Source of the DNA: UBA8514 sp050251415
GTDB lineage: Bacteria; Bacillota; Clostridia; Lachnospirales; Anaerotignaceae
Direction of reading: 5' to 3'
DNA: 22,281 nt
NCBI GenBank assembly: GCA_050251415.1
Contig: JBFWMT010000040.1
Coordinates: 1-22,281, forward strand
The translations under genes were made by a program, and so were the position numbers. The notes below the pieces were generated by a model that saw only the letters and a list, made by a program, of their open reading frames with translations, was not told the origin of the DNA and made no database searches. Positions 1 through 7,337 of this stretch are shown one piece after another (positions within the stretch are counted from its first letter, which is position 1; every line of letters begins with the position of its first letter).

Positions 1-22
1 AACCATCACACTCTTTTCTTTT

Positions 23-50
23 TAGACCAGCGTATAGCGGTGGTCTATTT
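23..50 (+). terminator. Probable terminator of the gene upstream of the window
   Basis: Arms TAGACCA (23-29) and TGGTCTA (41-47) pair perfectly over an 11-nt loop, and the second arm is followed by TTT. The short T run makes it a moderate intrinsic terminator. It probably ends a gene left of the window, since no gene lies before it here. Confidence 0.55.
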
Positions 51-120
51 GTAATACCTAAAATCCTGCATATGAATTATTTAAAAAAAACTTCAATTAC
101 CTATTGACTTTTTATTTGCA

Positions 121-152
121 GGCTAAAGCTATATTATAATTCAAAATTAGCC
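121..152 (+). promoter_or_regulatory. Candidate rubrerythrin promoter inside an inverted repeat
   Basis: A perfect -10 hexamer TATAAT (135-140) lies between GGCTAA (121-126) and TTAGCC (147-152), an inverted repeat with a 20-nt centre. No good -35 sits 17 bases upstream: TTGACT at 104-109 is 25 bases away. A protein bound to the inverted repeat could control this promoter, but this is inference; 6-bp arms in A+T-rich DNA can arise by chance. Confidence 0.35.
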
Positions 153-201
153 TTATAACAACTAATATTTGGGGTATATTAATTTCGAGAGGGGTGTTTA
201 A

Positions 202-732
202 ATGAATTTATTAGGCTCTAAAACAGAAAAAAATTTGCTTGCGGCTTTTGCTGGCGAGTCTATGGCAAGAAATCGCTACACTTTTTATGGAAGTCAGGCT
301 AAAAAAGAGGGATACGAAAAGGTGGCTCAGGTGTTTGAGCTGACGGCGGACAACGAGCGTGCACACGCCAAACAGATTTTTAAATATTTATCGGGCATAA
401 GCGATACAGCCGAAAACCTTAAAAATGCTGGCTTTGGTGAGCATGAGGAATGGAGCGAGATTTACAAGACGGCATCAGAGGTGGCCTACGAAGAAGGATT
501 TGACGAAATTGGCAAATTTTTTAAGGGTCTTCAGCAAATTGAACATGACCATGAGGAAAGATTTGTGGCTTTGCAAAAGCAGGTGGCAGATGGTACAATG
601 TTTAAGGACGTACCTGAAACAAAGTGGATTTGCAAAAACTGCGGACATGTACACACAGGTGCAACTCCTCCTGAAAGCTGCCCCGTTTGCAAGCATCCAC
701 AGGCATTTTTTGAAAGAAAGCAAGGCAGTTGA
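202..732 (+). CDS. rbr: Rubrerythrin (non-haem di-iron peroxidase)
   Basis: This 176-residue protein reduces hydrogen peroxide to water in the cytoplasm of anaerobes, taking electrons from NAD(P)H through rubredoxin-type carriers. The N-terminal ferritin-like four-helix domain (about 1-135) shows di-iron ligand patterns: Glu19 in AGES, Glu52-x2-His55 in NERAH, the Glu93-97-98 region, and Glu114-x2-His117 in IEHDH. The C-terminal rubredoxin-like domain has C144-x2-C147 and C160-x2-C163. Length and domain order are typical of classical rubrerythrin. The start is supported by AGGGG about 8 bases upstream. sfsA begins 26 bases downstream with no terminator between, so the two are probably co-transcribed. 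Peroxide control is common for this family; only a weak half-site resembling a PerR box is visible. Confidence 0.96.
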   Translation: MNLLGSKTEKNLLAAFAGESMARNRYTFYGSQAKKEGYEKVAQVFELTADNERAHAKQIFKYLSGISDTAENLKNAGFGEHEEWSEIYKTASEVAYEEGFDEIGKFFKGLQQIEHDHEERFVALQKQVADGTMFKDVPETKWICKNCGHVHTGATPPESCPVCKHPQAFFERKQGS

Positions 733-758
733 AAAACTGCCCGTACATAGGTGAAAAT

Positions 759-1445
759 ATGGAATATAAAAATACAAGAGAGGCAATTTTTTTGAAACGC
801 CCAAACCGATTTATAGCATTTGTTATTATTGACGGAGAGGAAGAAACAGTACATGTAAAAAACACAGGTAGATGCAAAGAGCTACTAATTTCAGGAGCAA
901 AGGTGATTCTTGAAAAAAGTGAGAATCCGAAGCGAAAGACAAAGTATTCACTTATAGCAGTGTACAAGGGAGATATGCTTATTAACATGGACTCGCAAGT
1001 ACCAAATGCTGTTGTGGCCGAAGCCTTGAGGGAAGGAAAGATTTCAGAAATAGGAGCGGTTTCTTTTACAAAGCGTGAGGTTACATTTTCACAAAGCAGG
1101 TTCGACATTTACTACGAAAAGGGCGAAAAAAAGGGCTTTATTGAGGTGAAAGGCGTGACGCTAGAGCGTGATGGAGTGGCACTATTTCCTGATGCACCTA
1201 CAATACGGGGAACGCGCCATGTATATGAAATGATTAAGGCAAAGGAAGAGGGCTACGAAGCCAACATTATGCTGCTTATACAAATGATGGGTGTTGAATA
1301 TTTTACACCAAACATGGAAATGGACAAGAACTTTACCCAAGCGTTGAGCCTTGCCAAAGAAAAAGGTATTAATATAATGGCTTACGACAGTGTTGTAAGG
1401 GAAAATAGTATTTACATTGGGAAAAGGATAGAAATACGATTGTAA
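759..1445 (+). CDS. sfsA: SfsA family protein (sugar fermentation stimulation protein homologue)
   Basis: SfsA proteins were named in Escherichia coli for raising maltose metabolism when overexpressed; the family has a nuclease-like fold and its true role is unsettled. The protein has 228 residues, close to the family length. Recognisable elements are the N-terminal FLKRPNRFIA stretch, the CKELL segment, MDSQVPNAVVAEAL, the nuclease-like FIEVKGVTL, and the conserved FPDAPTIRGTRH. I chose ATG at 759 because AGGTG lies five bases upstream and the family N-terminus fits; a TTG at 729 would overlap the rubrerythrin stop and lacks a good ribosome binding site. It is probably transcribed with rubrerythrin. 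No sugar gene is next to it. Confidence 0.93.
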   Translation: MEYKNTREAIFLKRPNRFIAFVIIDGEEETVHVKNTGRCKELLISGAKVILEKSENPKRKTKYSLIAVYKGDMLINMDSQVPNAVVAEALREGKISEIGAVSFTKREVTFSQSRFDIYYEKGEKKGFIEVKGVTLERDGVALFPDAPTIRGTRHVYEMIKAKEEGYEANIMLLIQMMGVEYFTPNMEMDKNFTQALSLAKEKGINIMAYDSVVRENSIYIGKRIEIRL

Positions 1446-1509
1446 AGAATAAAACAAATGGTATTTTGTATTTTTCAATATATTTCTGCAAAATTTTACA
1501 TAGACTTTA

Positions 1510-1538
1510 TTGACATTATCGTTTTTGGGCAACATAAT
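1510..1538 (+). promoter_or_regulatory. Strong sigma-A-type promoter of a short transcription unit
   Basis: TTGACA (1510-1515), a 17-bp spacer and CATAAT (1533-1538) match the housekeeping consensus at 11 of 12 positions. Transcription should start near 1545. The unit it drives seems to end at the terminator near 1693, giving an RNA of about 150 nt. Confidence 0.75.
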
Positions 1539-1570
1539 ATAGTTATAAATAATGCAGAGGAGGGGTTTAT

Positions 1571-1681
1571 ATGGCGGTTGCAAATGTTAATTTATTTTTT
1601 AGCAGTGAGCATGTTTGCTCCTTTAATGGTGTTATTAAAGTTAATACGGTAATTCTGCGGTCGTCTGTCTTTATGATATGA
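1571..1681 (+). CDS. Possible 36-residue small ORF with strong ribosome binding site
   Basis: AGAGGAGGGG (1556-1565) is ideally spaced from this ATG. The reading frame gives 36 residues beginning MAVANVNLFF and ending in SVFMI, with no recognised domain. Against it, the stop codon lies inside the second arm of the following terminator, unusual for a real gene. A different frame (1584-1652) ends just before the terminator and encodes a better membrane peptide. Either frame, both, or neither may be translated. Confidence 0.25.
   Translation: MAVANVNLFFSSEHVCSFNGVIKVNTVILRSSVFMI
1584..1652 (+). CDS. Possible 22-residue hydrophobic membrane peptide
   Basis: This frame starts at an internal ATG and gives a nearly all-hydrophobic peptide: MLIYFLAVSMF, then APLMVL, then the basic end KLIR. 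It stops seven bases before the terminator stem. One transmembrane helix with an internal Ala-Pro and a basic tail resembles, by general character only, small membrane toxins of type I systems. The ribosome binding site is weak (GGCGG at 1574-1577) unless translation uses TTG at 1578 or couples to the ATG at 1571. Deleting one A in the AAA at 1582-1584 would fuse this frame to the well-placed ATG at 1571. No antisense RNA gene was identified. Confidence 0.3.
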   Translation: MLIYFLAVSMFAPLMVLLKLIR

Positions 1682-1693
1682 CGGCCATTTTTT
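1659..1693 (+). terminator. Intrinsic terminator of the 150-nt unit
   Basis: GGTCGTC (1659-1665) pairs with GACGGCC (1680-1686) with one G-U pair, and a run of six T follows at 1688-1693. Confidence 0.75.
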
Positions 1694-1766
1694 ATGGAAA
1701 ATTAAGTTATTTAATAAAGTTTTGGCTTAAAAATTTATGCACAAATTTTAGGATGGAGGGATTATT

Positions 1767-2033
1767 ATTTTACAAATTAAGAAATCCAAAATTAATGACG
1801 AGTACATAGTTTATAATCCGCACAACTTTCAGTTGCATACTCACACAAGGCATAAACGAATTGCAGTTGTAATTAAAAACAATGTGGAGCATCACAGAGT
1901 ACCAAAAAGCAAGGACTTGCGTATGCTTTACAGCCATATAAGGGTAACTACAAACAAAAGCTATATAAGGCTGATAGAAGAAAGAATAGCCATGCTTACA
2001 GGGAAAGCAAAAAGCTTTGATACACCGGCATAA
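1767..2033 (+). CDS. Small protein of unknown function, probable ATT start
   Basis: I do not recognise this 88-residue protein. It is basic and polar, with two His-rich stretches (LHTHTRHKR and VEHHRVPKS), then YSHIRVTTNKSYIRLIEERI, which looks like a helical end. There are no membrane segments. The first standard start in frame is TTG at 1833, with no ribosome binding site and a loss of 22 residues. Upstream in frame, GGAGGG (1755-1760) is followed by ATT-ATT-ATT, and the ATT at 1767 sits at ideal spacing, so ATT initiation (as known for infC) is the likely reading. A base-calling error for ATG is the alternative. It lies between a terminator and the asparaginase promoter, so is probably its own unit; I saw no clear promoter. 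Confidence 0.6.
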   Translation: MLQIKKSKINDEYIVYNPHNFQLHTHTRHKRIAVVIKNNVEHHRVPKSKDLRMLYSHIRVTTNKSYIRLIEERIAMLTGKAKSFDTPA

Positions 2034-2041
2034 CTATAAAG

Positions 2042-2070
2042 TTGGTTTTTTGGAAAAAATGTATTATAAT
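2042..2070 (+). promoter_or_regulatory. Sigma-A-type promoter of the asparaginase gene
   Basis: TTGGTT (2042-2047), a 17-bp spacer and a perfect TATAAT (2065-2070). Transcription would start near 2077, at the edge of the ribosome binding site, leaving a leader of about 14 bases. Confidence 0.6.
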
Positions 2071-2090
2071 TCCCTACGGGAGATGATTTG

Positions 2091-3122
2091 ATGAAAAAGA
2101 TTTTGCTTATGCTCACAGGGGGAACAATTTGCTCTTTTATAAATAGCCACGGCTTTAAGTATGCAGACCATAAAAAGGCCGCACCTATACTTTTAGATAA
2201 TTTTAAAAGAAACAACACTGATGGTCTTGAAGTTGACTTTGAGGTGGAATGGCCATTAAACATTTTAAGTGAAAATATGACAGTGAATAAATGGGATATA
2301 TTACTTAAAGCTCTTTCTAAAGTGAAATGGGAGGATTATAAGGGTATTATTATTACCCACGGAACAGACACCCTTGCTTACACAGCAAGTCTCCTGTCTA
2401 TTGTTTTGGCAGGGTGCAAGGTTCCTGTTTTTATGGTTTCCAGCAATTTCGGCCTTAGTGATAACCGTGCCAATGGTAACCAAAATTTTAAGGCGGCTGT
2501 TGAACTTATTGCAAATGGGATAGTTCCGAATGTTTATATAACATATAAAAATAGTGATGGCATAACATATTTACATAAGGGTGCAGAAATAACCCAGTGC
2601 CAAAACTATACTTGGAATTTTTACAGCAAAAATATGGTGGACTACAAGGTTTTTAACAATAGTACAGAAACTAAAATAAGCAGAGAAATGCTTTTAAATC
2701 AAATCGAATGCCTTAAAAACAACGTGCTTATGGTTGAGCCCTATGTGGGAATAGATTATTCTGCATACAACATTGATGGAAAGAAAGCCGTTATACATGG
2801 GCTCTTTCATTCGTCAACGGCATGTGTGGATATTACAGATGATAGTAATAAAATTGAGCATTCCTCTGTATTGCATATGATAAACATGTGTAAAGAAAAA
2901 GGCATTGGGTTTTATATTTCCACCTTTGAAAAGGAATTGCTTGAAGAAGAGGCCATGTATTCATCTACAGGTGTATTGCGAAAACACGGTGCAATACCAA
3001 TTGTTGGTATGACAAAAGAGGTATGCTATGCAAAGCTGATGGTTGCATGTACTCTTTTTACGGAGAAAAATGAAATTGCTGAATTTTTAAAGGAAGAAAT
3101 TAATGCAGAAATTATTTATTAA
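2091..3122 (+). CDS. Asparaginase family protein (cytoplasmic type)
   Basis: Predicted to hydrolyse L-asparagine to aspartate and ammonia. The 343-residue protein has both catalytic signatures: TGGTI near the N-terminus (Thr12 as nucleophile) and HGTDT at 90-94 (Thr92-Asp93). There is no signal peptide, which suits the cytoplasmic type I (AnsA-like) form. The family SENMT motif is at 60-64, and a C-terminal domain with STFEKELLEEEAMYSSTGVLR follows. ATG at 2091 has GGGAGA seven bases upstream; a TTG one codon earlier is less likely. Some relatives act on other amide substrates, so substrate is inferred from family only. Confidence 0.88.
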   Translation: MKKILLMLTGGTICSFINSHGFKYADHKKAAPILLDNFKRNNTDGLEVDFEVEWPLNILSENMTVNKWDILLKALSKVKWEDYKGIIITHGTDTLAYTASLLSIVLAGCKVPVFMVSSNFGLSDNRANGNQNFKAAVELIANGIVPNVYITYKNSDGITYLHKGAEITQCQNYTWNFYSKNMVDYKVFNNSTETKISREMLLNQIECLKNNVLMVEPYVGIDYSAYNIDGKKAVIHGLFHSSTACVDITDDSNKIEHSSVLHMINMCKEKGIGFYISTFEKELLEEEAMYSSTGVLRKHGAIPIVGMTKEVCYAKLMVACTLFTEKNEIAEFLKEEINAEIIY

Positions 3123-3132
3123 TTAAATAGCG

Positions 3133-3163
3133 GTAATAAAAAAACTTGTCCCTCACATAAGTT
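3133..3163 (+). promoter_or_regulatory. Candidate sigma-E-like sporulation promoter before the carboxypeptidase gene
   Basis: GTAATAAA (3133-3140), a 15-bp spacer and CATAAGTT (3156-3163) resemble the Bacillus sigma-E pattern (ATA-centred -35, CATA-type -10). No sigma-A promoter is obvious here. Several D,D-carboxypeptidases of sporulating Firmicutes are sporulation-controlled, which agrees, but the match is partial. Confidence 0.3.
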
Positions 3164-3194
3164 AGTAATAATAATCTTTTTGGAGGGACTTTTT
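3148..3194 (+). promoter_or_regulatory. Inverted repeat covering the carboxypeptidase ribosome binding site
   Basis: GTCCCTC (3148-3154) is the exact complement of GAGGGAC (3183-3189), which holds the Shine-Dalgarno sequence and is followed by TTTTT (3190-3194). In RNA read through from the asparaginase gene this could terminate transcription or hide the ribosome binding site. RNA started at the candidate promoter just above would lack the first arm. Confidence 0.45.
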
Positions 3195-4373
3195 ATGTAC
3201 AAAAAGCTATGCAAGGCAGCGGCAATTTTAATGATTGTAATACTACATATTTCTTGCTTTTCAACTGATGTATTGGCGGAGGGAGAGACTGTAAATTTAG
3301 GTTTGCAAAGTAAATCGGCAATACTTATGGAGGCGGATACCGGCGAAGTAATTTATGAGCAAAATAGCCATGAAAAACTTCCCCCAGCAAGTGTTACGAA
3401 GGTTATGACAATACTCTTAATTTACGAAGCTGTAGCAGACGGAAGAATTAAGTGGGATGATACAGTAACAGTAAGTGAGCATGCCGCAAGTATGGGTGGA
3501 AGTCAGGTTTTTCTTGAGCCAAATGAACAGCAGACGGTGAAGAATATGACAAAATGTATCTCTGTAGCCAGTGCCAACGATGCGGCAGTGGCGATGGCAG
3601 AACATATTGGCGGAAGCGAACAGGGCTTTGTAGAAATGATGAACGCTCGTGCAAAAGAGCTGGGCATGAATGACACTACCTTCATTAATGCTTGTGGTCT
3701 TGACGCAGACGGACACGTTACAAGTGCAAACGATATTGCCCTTATGAGCCGTGAGCTAATTAAAAACCACAGTGAGGTTACAGAATTTACCACAACATGG
3801 ATGGACACAATCACCCATAAAACACGCAAGGGTGAAAGTGAATTTGGTCTTACAAATACCAACAAGCTTGTTAAGTGGTACAATGGTGCTACGGGACTTA
3901 AAACAGGTTTTACACAAAAGTCTATGTTTTGTCTGTCTGGTACGGCAACTCGTGATGGTTTGGATTTAGTGGCTGTTGTTATGGGTGCACCAGATTCTAC
4001 CACTCGTTTTAGAGAGGTTATGCAGTTGTTAGACTATGGCTTTGCAAATTATACAGTTCTTGCTGGGCGTGAGGAAGGAAATGAGTGTGGAGAAGTAGAG
4101 ATTTACAAGGGCAAAGAGGATTTTGTAAAAGCCCTTGTTGCCACACAGGTGAAAGCACCCGTTAAAAAGGGCGGCGAACAGCAGTTAAATGAGGAAATAG
4201 TGCTTAATGAGGTTATTGAAGCACCCTTAGCGCAGGGTGAAAAAATAGGTGAGATTATTTATAGGATTGATGGCAAGGAAGTTGGCAGGTGTGATGTAGT
4301 TGCAGCAACATCTGTGGAGAAAATAAAGCTTTTTGGTATGGTGGGACGCCTTAGAGGCAAATGGATTGCATAA
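3195..4373 (+). CDS. Serine-type D-alanyl-D-alanine carboxypeptidase (PBP5/DacF family)
   Basis: This enzyme trims the terminal D-alanine from peptidoglycan stem peptides outside the membrane, limiting cross-linking. The 392-residue protein has an N-terminal signal sequence (about 1-28, ending DVLA before EGET), the SxxK motif SVTK (Ser66-Lys69), SAN (126-128) and KTG (236-238), all in correct order and spacing. The remaining C-terminus (about 295-392) fits the beta-rich PBP5 C-terminal domain. ATG at 3195 is chosen because GGAGGG precedes it by seven bases and the signal peptide begins there; TTG at 3180 lies before the ribosome binding site. It may be the sporulation form (DacF/DacB-like) or a vegetative one; the sequence does not decide. 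Confidence 0.93.
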   Translation: MYKKLCKAAAILMIVILHISCFSTDVLAEGETVNLGLQSKSAILMEADTGEVIYEQNSHEKLPPASVTKVMTILLIYEAVADGRIKWDDTVTVSEHAASMGGSQVFLEPNEQQTVKNMTKCISVASANDAAVAMAEHIGGSEQGFVEMMNARAKELGMNDTTFINACGLDADGHVTSANDIALMSRELIKNHSEVTEFTTTWMDTITHKTRKGESEFGLTNTNKLVKWYNGATGLKTGFTQKSMFCLSGTATRDGLDLVAVVMGAPDSTTRFREVMQLLDYGFANYTVLAGREEGNECGEVEIYKGKEDFVKALVATQVKAPVKKGGEQQLNEEIVLNEVIEAPLAQGEKIGEIIYRIDGKEVGRCDVVAATSVEKIKLFGMVGRLRGKWIA

Positions 4374-4414
4374 TAATTATGATGTTTAGCATAGTGGTTA
4401 CATCAAAGATGATA

Positions 4415-4443
4415 TTGTTAAAATAATTTAAATGTGATAGAAT
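4415..4443 (+). promoter_or_regulatory. Promoter of the pheA-gdpP-rplI-dnaB operon
   Basis: TTGTTA (4415-4420), a 17-bp spacer and TAGAAT (4438-4443). It is the best sigma-A match before pheA; a TTGACA at 4451 has no -10 at the right distance. The leader would be about 50 bases. Confidence 0.5.
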
Positions 4444-4476
4444 ATTTTAGTTGACAATTATAATTAGGTTTAAGAG

Positions 4477-4490
4477 TTGTGTAAACACAA
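4477..4490 (+). promoter_or_regulatory. 14-bp palindrome just before the pheA ribosome binding site
   Basis: TTGTGTAAACACAA is a perfect palindrome directly followed by the GGAG of the ribosome binding site. It may be an operator in the leader or a small RNA hairpin; no regulator can be named. Confidence 0.35.
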
Positions 4491-4500
4491 GGAGAAAAAA

Positions 4501-5325
4501 ATGAAAATAGGTTACTTGGGGCCTGAGGGAACATTTACCCATCAAGCGGCACTTAAATATACAAATAGTTGTAAGAATTTTGAACTAATAGGGTTTCCTG
4601 TAATTACAGATGTTTTGCAAGCAGTGGAAAATGGAGAAGTGGATGAAGGTGTTGTACCTTTTGAAAACTCAATAGAGGGTACGGTTACATTTACAATAGA
4701 CTCCCTTATTTTTGATGTTGATGTAGTAATAGAAGCAGAAATTATTATTCCTATACGTCATAATTTGGTTGCAAAAAAAAGCTGTGTGGCAGAGGATTTG
4801 GTTAAGATACTGTCCCATCCACAGGCGTTAGCGCAGTGCAGAAAATATCTTGAGAGAAAATTCAGAAGCGTAGAAAAAATACAGTTTGGGTCTACTGCAG
4901 GGGCAGCAAAATTGATTTCTGAAACCAGTGAATCATGGGGAGCTATATGCACAGCAGAGGCAGCACAGGCTTTTGGTTTGGAAATACTTGACGAAGATAT
5001 TCAAGACGAAAATCAAAACAAAACAAGGTTTTTGGTTGTGTCCAAAAAGCATAATGCAAAGCCTGTGTATGAGGGAAAAACAAGCATTGTTTTCAGCACA
5101 GAGGATAAGCCTGGAGAACTTTATAAAATTTTGGATATAATATCCATATGGGACTTGAACATGACCAAAATAGAATCAAGACCTATGAAAAATGAACTTG
5201 GCAAGTATGTTTTTTATGTTGATATGGAAAGCGGAAATGCGGCGGATATACGTGATGCTATTAAAATGATTGAAAGAAAAACGGCTTTCTTTAAGCACCT
5301 GGGTACATATCATACCCTGATGTAG
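4501..5325 (+). CDS. pheA: Prephenate dehydratase
   Basis: Converts prephenate to phenylpyruvate, the step leading to phenylalanine. The 274-residue protein is the monofunctional form, without a chorismate mutase domain. The catalytic part (about 1-182) begins with KIGYLGPEGTFTHQAA and carries the conserved VVPFENSIEGTV (51-62) and NKTRF (173-177, catalytic Thr-Arg-Phe). An ACT regulatory domain (about 193-270) follows with DKPGEL (202-207) and ESRP (225-228), the phenylalanine-binding signatures, so feedback inhibition is expected. ATG at 4501 has GGAG 6 bases upstream. It leads an operon: gdpP begins 19 bases after its stop, an unusual pairing of amino acid synthesis with second-messenger turnover. 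Confidence 0.95.
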   Translation: MKIGYLGPEGTFTHQAALKYTNSCKNFELIGFPVITDVLQAVENGEVDEGVVPFENSIEGTVTFTIDSLIFDVDVVIEAEIIIPIRHNLVAKKSCVAEDLVKILSHPQALAQCRKYLERKFRSVEKIQFGSTAGAAKLISETSESWGAICTAEAAQAFGLEILDEDIQDENQNKTRFLVVSKKHNAKPVYEGKTSIVFSTEDKPGELYKILDIISIWDLNMTKIESRPMKNELGKYVFYVDMESGNAADIRDAIKMIERKTAFFKHLGTYHTLM

Positions 5326-5344
5326 GAGACAAACGGAGGAAATA

Positions 5345-7336
5345 ATGAGTGACGGTACGCAAAAAGATAAACAATTATTTGTAATTAAATTACTAAAAGT
5401 ACTTGTGGTAGCAGTTGCCGTGGTTTCATTTGTACTAAATTTGTTTTTATCTCCTGTATTGGCGTTATTTATAGTGCTTACAATTATAATTGCTGTGGCA
5501 CTTATGTTTGTAATGAAGCTGCTGTTTGGCAATTCATTTATCAAAGATGAAGAAACCTATGGTGATAATTGCATTGATGATTTTGCCGATTTAGAAGATA
5601 TAAAGCGGGTTATAAATTTACCATTGCCATTTGTGGTTACAGATAAAGACAGAAAGGTTATTTTATATAACAACCGCTTTGCACAACTGTTTAACAGGGA
5701 TATTACAGGGGAGCACTTGGTAAAACTGCTTGGAAATTTTGATGAGCACATTAATAAGCAAAGTGCAGTTATAGGCAGTAGCAGTTACGACGTTTATTGC
5801 AGTAAAATTTTGGATAAGGAACGAGACAATGAAGTTTTTTCAGTTTGCCTTGTGGATATAAGCGAGAGAGACGAACTTAAGCGACAGGTGGAAATCCAAA
5901 GAACTGTTACTGGTCTTATGTTTGTGGATAACTACGAAGAGGTTATGGAGGTTATTGATGATTCTGCAGTACCTGTTTTATCTGCACTTATTGACAAAAA
6001 GCTTAGCACATATATATCCTCCCTTGGCGGAATTTTAAAAAAGTTTGAGAAGGATAGATATATTTTTGCTATTTCAATGGAGTCCTTAGAAAAGGTTAAA
6101 GAAAAGAAATTTGAAATACTTAATGAAATAAAGGAATTACGAGCTGGGGAACATTTACCTGTTACACTTAGTATAGGTGTTGGAATAAGCTACAAAAACC
6201 TTGATTTTTCCATGAAGAATGCCAGAAATGCTCTTGATTTGGCTTTGGGCCGTGGCGGGGACCAAGCACTTATTAAGGATGGAGAAAAATATCAGTTTTT
6301 TGGCGGTAAAAGCAGTGAGGTGTCACATAACGCAAGGATTAGAGCTAGGGTTAAGGCAGATGCACTTGAAGGGGTATTGTCAGATGCTTCAGAGGTTTTA
6401 GTAATGGGTCACCGGGTTGCGGACTTTGATTCTATAGGTGCAGCTATTGGTATTTATCGTATTGCTAAAGACTTAGGCAAAAACTGCTACATTGTTATAG
6501 ATGAAGTATCTAAGGGAATAAAATTGGTTTATAACATGATGAAACAAAACGATGAGTACAGAGATATGTTTATAGGCGGGCAGGAAGCCTTAGACATAAT
6601 GAGCGAAAAGACGGTGCTTATAGTAGTAGATACCTATATACCCCATCTTGTTGAAAATGAAGCAGTGCTTGACAAGGCTAAAAAAGTTGTAGTATTTGAC
6701 CACCATAGAAAAAGTGCGTCGTTTATTGAAGAAGCTGTACTAACCTACCATGAACCATATGCTTCATCTACAAGCGAGCTTGTAACGGAGGTTATTCGCC
6801 ACATTGGCGACAAAGTTAACCTTAAAGCTGCAGAGGCCGATGCTTTATTGGCAGGCATAACAGTGGATACAAAAGGATTTGGCATAAAAGCAGGTGCTAT
6901 TACATTTGAAGCGGCGGCATTTTTAAGGCGAAATGGTGCAGACAGCACAAGGGTTAAGCGATGGTTTAGAAATGACTTTGATGAATTTAAAATCAAGGCA
7001 ATAACCGTTGGGAATGCGGAAATTTATAGGGGTGGTGTTATTATTTCGGTTTGTCCATCCGATGAAGAGGGAGCAAGCATAATTTCTGCCCAAGCGGCAG
7101 ACGAATTACTTAACATTGTTGGGGTAAAAGCGGCTATAGTTATTTGTCGAATAGGGGAGGATGTGCATGTTAGCGCACGAAGTATTGGTGAGGTTAATGT
7201 GCAGGTACTGATGGAAAAAGTTGGCGGCGGCGGTCATCAAACAATGGCTGGTGCACGCCTTGAAAATATATCTACAGATGACGCGGTTATTAAGTTAAAA
7301 AACACCGTGGACGAATACTTAGAGGAGGATAAATAA
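5345..7336 (+). CDS. gdpP: Cyclic-di-AMP phosphodiesterase GdpP (DHH/DHHA1)
   Basis: GdpP hydrolyses the second messenger c-di-AMP to pApA, affecting wall stress, potassium and osmotic control. The 663-residue layout is complete: two membrane helices (about 17-34 and 37-61), a PAS-like domain (about 85-175), a degenerate GGDEF domain (about 185-320) lacking the signature motif, and DHH plus DHHA1 domains (about 345-660). Metal-binding residues are visible: His356, Asp360 and Asp362 in GHRVADFDS, Asp429 in VVDT, Asp452-His453-His454, and Asp508 in ITVDT. GGGGHQTMAGA near the end is the DHHA1 substrate motif. ATG at 5345 follows GGAGG closely. rplI starts one base after its stop, the usual Firmicutes arrangement. 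Confidence 0.96.
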   Translation: MSDGTQKDKQLFVIKLLKVLVVAVAVVSFVLNLFLSPVLALFIVLTIIIAVALMFVMKLLFGNSFIKDEETYGDNCIDDFADLEDIKRVINLPLPFVVTDKDRKVILYNNRFAQLFNRDITGEHLVKLLGNFDEHINKQSAVIGSSSYDVYCSKILDKERDNEVFSVCLVDISERDELKRQVEIQRTVTGLMFVDNYEEVMEVIDDSAVPVLSALIDKKLSTYISSLGGILKKFEKDRYIFAISMESLEKVKEKKFEILNEIKELRAGEHLPVTLSIGVGISYKNLDFSMKNARNALDLALGRGGDQALIKDGEKYQFFGGKSSEVSHNARIRARVKADALEGVLSDASEVLVMGHRVADFDSIGAAIGIYRIAKDLGKNCYIVIDEVSKGIKLVYNMMKQNDEYRDMFIGGQEALDIMSEKTVLIVVDTYIPHLVENEAVLDKAKKVVVFDHHRKSASFIEEAVLTYHEPYASSTSELVTEVIRHIGDKVNLKAAEADALLAGITVDTKGFGIKAGAITFEAAAFLRRNGADSTRVKRWFRNDFDEFKIKAITVGNAEIYRGGVIISVCPSDEEGASIISAQAADELLNIVGVKAAIVICRIGEDVHVSARSIGEVNVQVLMEKVGGGGHQTMAGARLENISTDDAVIKLKNTVDEYLEEDK

Positions 7337-7337
7337 G

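Noticed and set aside
130..150. PerR box before rubrerythrin
   Set aside because: Only one half (TTATAAT) matches; the second half is too diverged to call.
729..758. TTG-started extension of sfsA into the rubrerythrin gene
   Set aside because: The ATG at 759 has a good ribosome binding site and the family N-terminus begins there; the extra ten residues are not SfsA-like.
602..1108. Minus-strand ORF of 168 codons opposite rubrerythrin and sfsA
   Set aside because: It overlaps two well-supported genes, shows no domain, and its composition is that of an antisense shadow.
3503..4003. Minus-strand ORF of 166 codons opposite the carboxypeptidase gene
   Set aside because: The sense strand encodes all three catalytic motifs of the carboxypeptidase; the antisense frame has no supported start or family.
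4376..4410. Terminator after the carboxypeptidase gene
   Set aside because: GATGT and ACATC can pair weakly, but no T run follows.
4451..4476. TTGACA at 4451 as the main pheA promoter
   Set aside because: There is no acceptable -10 at 16-18 bp; the TTGTTA/TAGAAT pair upstream is better spaced.
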